From positions 1-13,454 of the forward strand of contig CAJZDJ010000053.1 in the NCBI GenBank assembly GCA_915063485.1: a DNA stretch of 13,454 nucleotides, written 5' to 3'. The stretch is from an uncultured Actinomyces sp. Its GTDB lineage: Bacteria > Actinomycetota > Actinomycetes > Actinomycetales > Actinomycetaceae. Under the pieces are notes generated by a model. The model ran no database searches, was not told the origin of the DNA, and saw only the letters and a program-made list of their open reading frames with translations. The translations under genes were made by a program, and so were the position numbers. Shown piece by piece: positions 1 to 5,856 of this stretch (position 1 is its first letter; each line of letters begins with the position of its first letter).

Positions 1-762
1 GGTAAACAGTACCCGCTCTAGCGCGGCAGGCACGTCATTGCGGCCAATGGGGGCGATAGAGCCGTGGTGCAGGCGTTTAAGAATAGAAGCCGGGTCATTG
101 TGCGCACCCGGGGTCATATCCACATGCGGAGGCCTACCTGCCAGCATGGTGTAGGTGGTGGCAGCTAGTGAATAGACGTCAGAAGCGGGCGTCAAAGGCC
201 GATTGAGCTGCTGCTCAGGCGGCGCCCAGTAGGGAGAAAACGCCGAATCAACCTGATCGACGGGGGTATCTTGACTGATAGCAATCCCAAAGTCAGTCAA
301 AACCGGGTGGCCAAAAGCGGTAAGCAAAATATTGGCCGGTTTAATGTCGCGGTGCAGATAGCCGGCGCGGTGGATAGTTTCCACAGCGCCAGCAATCTTA
401 ATGGTGATCTCCAAAGCCTGCTCCACCCGCATTGGTGAAGTAGTAGAAAAGCGTTTGCCCAGGTGAGGCGGGGGGCAATACTCCATGGTGAGGTAAGCAC
501 GCCCATCGCGCAGACGCCCGGCGGCGTACAGTGAAAGCACCGCCGGGTGCGCCCCGAATTTGGCCATCAGGTCAGATTCGGCCTGGAATTTTTGTTTTTG
601 GGCTGCGCTGGCCCCTGAACGGATTACTTTAACCGCAACTTCGCGCCGAGGCATGTCTTGGCGGTAAAGAAAAACGTCCGCGAAACCACCCGCACCGAGG
701 AAGCGGATAAACTCCGCCCCCTCCAGGTGCGGGCCTACAGGTTCACGCAGCCTAGCAGCCAT
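1..762 (-). CDS. Hanks-type Ser/Thr protein kinase, N-terminal part (C-terminus outside window)
   Basis: I translated this frame by hand from the ATG at 762; it stays open for 254 codons to base 1. All kinase core motifs are present: glycine loop GAGGFADVF (residues 23-31), ATP-binding Lys45 in VAVK, probable helix-C Glu62, catalytic loop HRDIKPAN (137-144, base Asp139, Asn144), DFG 157-159, and APPE 180-183. It should therefore be an active cytosolic kinase phosphorylating Ser/Thr, with the FHA proteins and membrane proteins of this operon as plausible substrates (inference). The activation segment is short, with one Thr (166); Ser176 sits where many kinases have the Thr of the GT-x2-Y motif. 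The start overlaps the preceding stop as TGATG, with GGAG (768-771) five bases upstream. Any juxtamembrane, TM or sensor region is beyond the left edge, so membrane anchoring is unknown. It corresponds in type to the PFNA-cluster kinase (Pkb2) of bifidobacteria. Confidence 0.95.
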   Translation of the reverse strand, partial: MAARLREPVGPHLEGAEFIRFLGAGGFADVFLYRQDMPRREVAVKVIRSGASAAQKQKFQAESDLMAKFGAHPAVLSLYAAGRLRDGRAYLTMEYCPPPHLGKRFSTTSPMRVEQALEITIKIAGAVETIHRAGYLHRDIKPANILLTAFGHPVLTDFGIAISQDTPVDQVDSAFSPYWAPPEQQLNRPLTPASDVYSLAATTYTMLAGRPPHVDMTPGAHNDPASILKRLHHGSIAPIGRNDVPAALERVLFT

Positions 763-3365
763 CAGGGCTCCACAGACAGAACTACACCGTCACCCAGGTC
801 AATCCGGTCGCCGTAACGCAGCAGTTCACGCTGACCGCCGCCCAGGCGACGCGGCAACTGGCCTTCACGCAGCAGGTAGGTGCCGTTAGTGGAGTTCAGG
901 TCCTCCAAGTTCAGCTCCCAATCATCAATGTTGATGCGGCAGTGGGACTTGGAAATGGACTTGGTGGGGCTAGCCACCGCCATCAGGTGCACGCCAGTGC
1001 CGGGTGCAGCTTTGGGCAGGCGGCCCACAATGACGTCGGCGTCTAAGGTTACTGAGCCACCGGTGGAGGCCACCAAAGTGCCCAGGCTGGGGCGCTTTAC
1101 GTGGACAATCTTGCCGTTTAGTGCCCCACCGCAGATGCGGCAGGAGCTGGCGTGCACCGGGTTGGGGTGACCGTTGACGCAGTTAATTGCCAGTACTTCA
1201 GGGCCATCGCTATCGGCGTTAGCGCTGTCAGCTACAGGCGGCGGCGGTGCCTGCACACCGCCGGTAGGGACAGCGATGGTGTAACCATCGTGCGTCCAGG
1301 GGGTACCGGGGGCCACGTCCAGTGCGCCGGTGGGGGCCTGCACACCGGGTAATGGCACCGCATTACCTACGGGGTTGATCTGGGTGGCTTGTGCCTCTAG
1401 CGGGAGCTCAGCGGATTGGGTTCGGGGATTGGGAACCGGATCCGACCCCGCAGTGGCGGGGTCACCACCAAAAGGGGAGGAGCTAAAGGGGTTGCCCTCG
1501 TTGATACCCTGGATAGGTCCGGTGGGTTCCGCTTTTTTCTCCCCCTTTCGGCGTGAGAAGTCCAAGCCTTCGCCTTGTTCAAAGTTGAACTCCAGGCCTG
1601 AGGCCTCATCATCGCGCAGTTCACGCACAGCGGCGTTTTCTACATCCACCCCAATGGTTTGGCCGTAGAGGTGGCCAAAGTACTGGTCTTCGGGGTTTTG
1701 CTGGCTCTGAGGTGCGCTGGGGGCCGCCGGGGCAGCCGTAGCGCGGGCAGCGTGAGCGTCAGCAATAACCAGTTCACCAGAACTAGCCGGGGCGCTAGGA
1801 GCAGCCAGAGGGGCACTGGGCGCCACCACCGGAGCACTAGGAGCTGCTAGCGGGGCGCTAGGCACAGCCGGGGCGCTGTAAGCCGCCGGCTCCTGGAAGT
1901 TAGCGCCAGGCGCAGCCGGGGCGGCGGGCACAATCTCAGTGGGGACCGTAGCCGGGGCGTCATCCATACGGTAGCTGGCCGCCGGAGCTACCGGGGCACT
2001 GTAAGCCGCCGGTGCCGGAGCCTGGTTCTTGGCGGCGTTTGAGCCGCCCAGCATTGCGGCCAAAGCTGCAGCAGCCCGGGAAACCTTGGGTTGAGCCGGA
2101 GCGCTAACAGGCTCTGGGCTAGGAGCAGCCTCGCTGATTTCCGCACTGGGGGCAGCCGGGGCCGGCACCGGGACGGCGTCAGCGGGCACATCCAGCAAGC
2201 TAGTGGGGGCATTGACCTCAGCTGAAGCGGCTGAAGTAGCAGAGCTGGCCTGGCTAGGCAGGTCAACAGCTACTCGGGCAGCGTGCGCACCGCTAGGAGC
2301 CGACGACGGCGCCGAGCTGACTACCTCAAAATGCTCAGTGGCCGGGGTTTGGGCTACCGGGCTGGGGGCAGCCGGGCTGAAGCTAGCTGGGCTGGGTGCA
2401 GCCGGGCTAGCGGTGGTGATCGATAGATCCGGGTTTTGGCCAGGCACCAGCTCAGCTGCCAGTGAGGCACTAGCTGCCACCGGGTTGGGTGCGGGCACGG
2501 CCGGTAGCTGCGGGCTGGGTGCGGACAGTAGCTCCACACTGGGCGCAGCCGGACTGGGAGCAGACGGCAACTGCGGGCTAGGCTCGCTAAGCGCACTAAC
2601 CGGAGTGGCGGCACTAGTCTCAGCGGCGTCAGCCTCCGGGGAGGGCACGCTAGGCAGCAGGCCGGCTACCGGCTGAGAGCTGACCTCGCTGATAGGAGTG
2701 TCCTCTAGCAGGCTACGGGCCGCTGAAGCTTCAGCGGCGCTGGGCACCACCGAGGCGGGGCTGTAAACCGAGGCGGCACTACCGGCGCTGTAGCCAGAGT
2801 AAGCCGAAGCTACAGACTGTGCCGACCGCGTCGCCGGCGCGCTGGCTGCGCTGACTCCGCTGGCTGCCGAGTTTGAACTGTAACCGCTGTAGGCTTGACT
2901 TTTGACGGCTCCCACCAGGCGGTTAACCTCACGTAGCTGCCAGTGCAGCATGGAGGCGCGGGTAACCCCGCTGCGTAAAGGTAGAGCCTCAGTACCAGCT
3001 CCGTGAGCCTGAATTACCAGGGCGGCGACGTCGTCGAGACGTACTTCCTCCCAAGCAATGGGGTTAAGCGCCGAAACAGTGCGCACGAAACCATTAACCT
3101 GAGTGACCTCAGCGGTGATAGAACCACGCAGGGCCAGGTGGACGGCGCCGTCGGAGAAGACACCAGCCACAAAGTCAGGCAGGTGGAAGACGTTGTTGTT
3201 GTAGTAACCCGCCAGCACCTGCAGCAGACGCTGCAAATTAGCACCATCTTCAAGCTCGCGCCACAGGTCGAGCAACAGATCGTTGGGCCCCTCTAGGGCA
3301 ACGAATCCGCTCTCGCTGACCGCACTGAGAGTGGTACCTGCGTACCAATTAACTTGAGTATTCAT
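762..3365 (-). CDS. Zinc-ribbon/FHA domain protein with very long Ala/Ser/Pro-rich linker
   Basis: The 867-residue protein has three parts. Residues 1-155 are a folded-looking domain I do not recognise. Residues about 156-550 are low-complexity Ala/Ser/Pro with APSAP and YSGYS motifs, followed by a less biased island at about 555-600 and a second linker. The C-terminus holds a putative zinc ribbon (Cys729, His733, Cys742, Cys745) and an FHA domain (763-867) with the phosphopeptide-binding signature Gly781-Arg782, SKSH ending at 808, and NSTNGT at 824-829. FHA domains bind phosphothreonine, so a role as reader or scaffold for the adjacent kinase is likely (inference). No signal peptide or TM is seen, so it is cytosolic. 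The start overlaps the phosphatase stop as ATGA; AAGGA (3372-3376) lies six bases upstream. Much of the frame's length is compositionally biased, but its intact folded ends show it is a real gene. Confidence 0.93.
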   Translation of the reverse strand: MNTQVNWYAGTTLSAVSESGFVALEGPNDLLLDLWRELEDGANLQRLLQVLAGYYNNNVFHLPDFVAGVFSDGAVHLALRGSITAEVTQVNGFVRTVSALNPIAWEEVRLDDVAALVIQAHGAGTEALPLRSGVTRASMLHWQLREVNRLVGAVKSQAYSGYSSNSAASGVSAASAPATRSAQSVASAYSGYSAGSAASVYSPASVVPSAAEASAARSLLEDTPISEVSSQPVAGLLPSVPSPEADAAETSAATPVSALSEPSPQLPSAPSPAAPSVELLSAPSPQLPAVPAPNPVAASASLAAELVPGQNPDLSITTASPAAPSPASFSPAAPSPVAQTPATEHFEVVSSAPSSAPSGAHAARVAVDLPSQASSATSAASAEVNAPTSLLDVPADAVPVPAPAAPSAEISEAAPSPEPVSAPAQPKVSRAAAALAAMLGGSNAAKNQAPAPAAYSAPVAPAASYRMDDAPATVPTEIVPAAPAAPGANFQEPAAYSAPAVPSAPLAAPSAPVVAPSAPLAAPSAPASSGELVIADAHAARATAAPAAPSAPQSQQNPEDQYFGHLYGQTIGVDVENAAVRELRDDEASGLEFNFEQGEGLDFSRRKGEKKAEPTGPIQGINEGNPFSSSPFGGDPATAGSDPVPNPRTQSAELPLEAQATQINPVGNAVPLPGVQAPTGALDVAPGTPWTHDGYTIAVPTGGVQAPPPPVADSANADSDGPEVLAINCVNGHPNPVHASSCRICGGALNGKIVHVKRPSLGTLVASTGGSVTLDADVIVGRLPKAAPGTGVHLMAVASPTKSISKSHCRINIDDWELNLEDLNSTNGTYLLREGQLPRRLGGGQRELLRYGDRIDLGDGVVLSVEP
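1716..2900 (-). repeat. Degenerate Ala/Ser/Pro-coding repeats in the FHA protein linker
   Basis: This stretch encodes residues about 156-550 of the zinc-ribbon/FHA protein. It is built of short degenerate units: APSAP repeated back to back near 1790-1870, PSPQLPSAPSPA-like units near 2490-2580, AYSAPV/AAYSAPA units near 1870-2010, and two AYSGYS copies near 2790-2900. Units differ at synonymous positions, so it is old, diverged repetition rather than a recent perfect expansion. The strong composition also opens long meaningless frames on the other strand. Confidence 0.8.
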
Positions 3366-4252
3366 TCATTGTCCTTGAACATCCATGACCATTGCTCACT
3401 AGCAACCTCATTGCCGCCACGCCACGGCAGCGACCTATCCAGGGTGGGAGCATCCGGATCATAGTCCCAACCCTGCGTGCCAGGCAGGTTCTGGTGGGTC
3501 AGATCGTCATCCTCCCAAGGCGGATATGCGGCCGCAATATCCACCACGATCACCGAGATATTATCCCGACCGCCTGCGTTCCTCGCGGCTTTCACCAACG
3601 CATCAACCACACCCTCAGGCTCACTAACCACAGCTGCGGTAGCCTCAATGAGAGTGTCGGTAACCATGGAAGAAAGCCCATCTGAACAGATGATGTAGCG
3701 GTCTCCCACACGTGCAGGCAAGACAAAATAGTCGGCGCGTACACGCGGGCCACAACCGGCCCCTAACGCGCGCGTAATTACATTACGACCAGGCAGGTGC
3801 TGGGCTTGTTCGGCAGAGATGAGCCCGGCATCAATCTGCTCTTGCACCTGTGAGTGGTCTTTAGTGATTTGCTCAAAGCCGTGCTTGCTTTGGTAGTAGG
3901 TGCGCGAATCGCCAATATTGAGTACGCGCACGCACGGCATAGCCCCATTTTCACTAAGCACCAAGCCGGTCAGGGTAGAGCCAGGCGCGGGCACTCCCGG
4001 CAGGCCATTGACTGCACGGGCCGCGCGTTTAACTGCTTTTTGCAGCTGGGAGGGCTCAACCAGATGGTCCTGGGTTAGCTCGGAGAAGGCTGCCAGGGCG
4101 GTGGCGGCGGCGACGTCGCCTGCCTTGTGTCCCCCCATACCGTCAGCCACTAAAAATACTGGGCCGGAAGCTAGGTAGGCGTCTTCGTTGTGTTGACGCA
4201 CTAATCCCACATCAGTCCCTGCGGCGTATTTGACCGCGATGCGTGTGCGCAT
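3362..4252 (-). CDS. PP2C-family Ser/Thr protein phosphatase
   Basis: This 296-residue soluble enzyme removes phosphate from Ser/Thr, most simply opposing the kinase encoded downstream. Canonical PP2C motifs are complete: GLVRQHNEDA (16-25), VADGMGGH with metal ligand Asp37 (35-42), GDSR (114-117), SDG with Asp191, and GGRDN with Asp230. After the catalytic core (to about 240) comes a short acidic and Trp-containing tail without a TM segment, unlike PstP-type phosphatases that carry a TM helix and extracellular tail. Two starts are possible: GTG at 4255 and ATG at 4252. I prefer the ATG because GGAGG at 4260-4264 is then seven bases away (only four from the GTG) and the junction becomes TGATG. 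The stop overlaps the next start by four bases. Mn/Mg dependence is family knowledge. Confidence 0.96.
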   Translation of the reverse strand: MRTRIAVKYAAGTDVGLVRQHNEDAYLASGPVFLVADGMGGHKAGDVAAATALAAFSELTQDHLVEPSQLQKAVKRAARAVNGLPGVPAPGSTLTGLVLSENGAMPCVRVLNIGDSRTYYQSKHGFEQITKDHSQVQEQIDAGLISAEQAQHLPGRNVITRALGAGCGPRVRADYFVLPARVGDRYIICSDGLSSMVTDTLIEATAAVVSEPEGVVDALVKAARNAGGRDNISVIVVDIAAAYPPWEDDDLTHQNLPGTQGWDYDPDAPTLDRSLPWRGGNEVASEQWSWMFKDNE

Positions 4253-5856
4253 CACTCAACCTCCAGGCGGCGGTCGCCGAAAACAATTGAATATCCCTTA
4301 GTAACTGGAACCATAGCCCCAGCAAGCACATGTGTGCGACTTCCGTCAGGGGCAACCACGCTGGTGCCGTTGGTTGAGCCTAGATCGGTGACAAACATGT
4401 ACTGTCCATCGACGCGCACCGCCAAGTGAGTTTTGGAGATAGAAAAGTTGGGGTCAGCCACAGGCACCACGTCAGCTTGCGCCCACATACCTGCGGGAAC
4501 CGGGTTGCGCCCCAACACCACGGCGCTGGTCACGTTAATGACGTCGCCGGTGTCTAGGCGCAAACACTTACCTACGCTGGTTTTAGCGATAGTGACGTGT
4601 TCATCCCAATCTGTGCCGCTGATATCCACCTGGCCAGTTTCTTGGGCAGCGGTTGCCTCCCCCATTAATTCGTCGGGAACTACCACCGGGATGGGGCCGC
4701 TAAAAGGCTTATTTGGCACTTGCAGCTGGCCAGAGCTGGGGGCGCTGGCAGCGGGAGCGGTTTGGGCGGGAGCCTGGAAGTTGCTAGAGAGCACCGGCTC
4801 CATACCAACTTCAGTGTTGGCGCTGGGAACAATGGTTTCGTCGTAGCTGTTGCCTAGCGTCTGGGTGGAGTTGGGAGCGCTAGTACCAGGGGCAGTTTGG
4901 GCGGGAGCCTGTAGGTTCCAGTCCAGGGAGGTGATTACCCCGTCGCTGTCACGTTGGCCGCCTTCAGGGCCGGGGCTGGTTAGCTGGGGCTGGTTAGCTG
5001 GGTTGGCGCCAAAGCCGCCGCTTTGATTGGCGCCAGCAAAGTTGGCACTGGCGCTGCTGGGGGCCGAGGCGGAGCTGAGCGTGCCATTAGCTACGACGCC
5101 GCCAGCCATGCCAGGGGCGCCGTTGGCAGGCCCTACGCCGCCAGCGCTGGGGGTGCCGCCAGCCATGCCAGGGCCGCCGGGGTTGAAAGCACCATTTGGC
5201 CCGGGGGCCTGCGCGGCGAAAGAATTTTGGGCCAGGTGCACCGCCGCCTGCACTCCAGGCAGCTGCGGGTGTAGCCCAAACTCATCCATATCCCCCACCC
5301 CAGGACCGGTTTGGGGAGCGAAAGGTTGGTTAGGAAGAGTCAGTGGGTTGCTTTGCAGCCGTACCGGGTTTACGCCTTGGCGCACATTAAGCACAATCAC
5401 GCCGCTAGCGCGGTCAAACCAAAACCGGTTTAGGTGGTCGCGGCTAAGGGCGTAAATAACTAGGTTGCCAATCCCGGCAGTAACTAGGGACACCCCTAGC
5501 TGCAAGGCTAGCTTGTTGAAAGCTGCCCCACGCGGCGGGCCACTGTTTTTAAAACCAGCCCAAGCTAGCCCCAGCATCCGCAAGCCTGGGGTTTGCCCAC
5601 TACGCATCAAAGCCACCAGGTAACCAATGCATAGCAGCACAGTTACCGCGATTGATACACCTAGGCTAATCCAAAAAGGGGTGCGGTTAGATTGGTTGCC
5701 AGCACCAAAAAACATTACGGCCCCGCTGCCGCCGCCAATGACTAGAGAAAAGATAAGCGAGTCAATTAGACGCGCAAATACCCTGGGCCAAAGCGCAGCA
5801 AGCCGAGTCCCCTGCAAATGCGCGGGGACCGGGGCCGGGCGACTATTTAGGCTCAT
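4252..5856 (-). CDS. RDD-family membrane protein with C-terminal FHA domain
   Basis: The 534-residue protein begins with an RDD domain: ARLIDS at 28-33 supplies the Arg/Asp pair in the first membrane segment, followed by TM segments at about 33-51, 62-84 and 116-137, with QTPGLRMLGL (88-97) and FWFDRASG (145-152) marking the usual conserved loops. Residues about 165-425 form a Gly/Ala/Pro/Gln-rich linker. Residues about 426-534 are an FHA domain with Gly449-Arg450, SISKTH (472-477), GSTNGT (493-498) and a closing FGD. It is thus a membrane-tethered phosphothreonine reader, probably recruiting phosphorylated partners of the neighbouring kinase to the membrane (inference). The linker carries a tandem-like duplication of QAPAQTAP separated by 45 residues. 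The start overlaps the transglutaminase stop as ATGA, with AGGAGA a few bases upstream. RDD domain function is generally poorly known; transport roles are proposed for some members. Confidence 0.93.
   Translation of the reverse strand: MSLNSRPAPVPAHLQGTRLAALWPRVFARLIDSLIFSLVIGGGSGAVMFFGAGNQSNRTPFWISLGVSIAVTVLLCIGYLVALMRSGQTPGLRMLGLAWAGFKNSGPPRGAAFNKLALQLGVSLVTAGIGNLVIYALSRDHLNRFWFDRASGVIVLNVRQGVNPVRLQSNPLTLPNQPFAPQTGPGVGDMDEFGLHPQLPGVQAAVHLAQNSFAAQAPGPNGAFNPGGPGMAGGTPSAGGVGPANGAPGMAGGVVANGTLSSASAPSSASANFAGANQSGGFGANPANQPQLTSPGPEGGQRDSDGVITSLDWNLQAPAQTAPGTSAPNSTQTLGNSYDETIVPSANTEVGMEPVLSSNFQAPAQTAPAASAPSSGQLQVPNKPFSGPIPVVVPDELMGEATAAQETGQVDISGTDWDEHVTIAKTSVGKCLRLDTGDVINVTSAVVLGRNPVPAGMWAQADVVPVADPNFSISKTHLAVRVDGQYMFVTDLGSTNGTSVVAPDGSRTHVLAGAMVPVTKGYSIVFGDRRLEVE
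4260..4264 (-). promoter_or_regulatory. Ribosome binding site deciding the PP2C start
   Basis: GGAGG on the minus strand, inside the last codons of the RDD-FHA gene. It is seven bases from the ATG at 4252 and only four from the in-frame GTG at 4255, which favours the ATG. Confidence 0.6.
4741..4921 (-). repeat. Duplicated segment in the RDD-FHA linker
   Basis: A 17-base block (plus-strand GTTTGGGCGGGAGCCTG) occurs at 4760-4776 and again at 4895-4911, exactly 135 bases (45 codons) apart and in the same frame. The encoded peptides are QAPAQTAPAASAPSS and QAPAQTAPGTSAPNS. Flanks are diverged, indicating an in-frame duplication inside the disordered linker. Confidence 0.7.

Noticed and set aside
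1780..1890. Possible CRISPR-like or tandem array from regularly recurring GGGGCGCTAGG-type units
   Set aside because: Units are short, irregularly spaced, degenerate and in frame with the Ala/Ser/Pro linker; there are no constant repeats with unique spacers.
2203..2676. Plus-strand Ala/Gly/Leu-rich open frame of 157 codons
   Set aside because: It is the complement of the Ala/Ser/Pro repeat region of the FHA protein; repeat composition keeps stop codons away in several frames.
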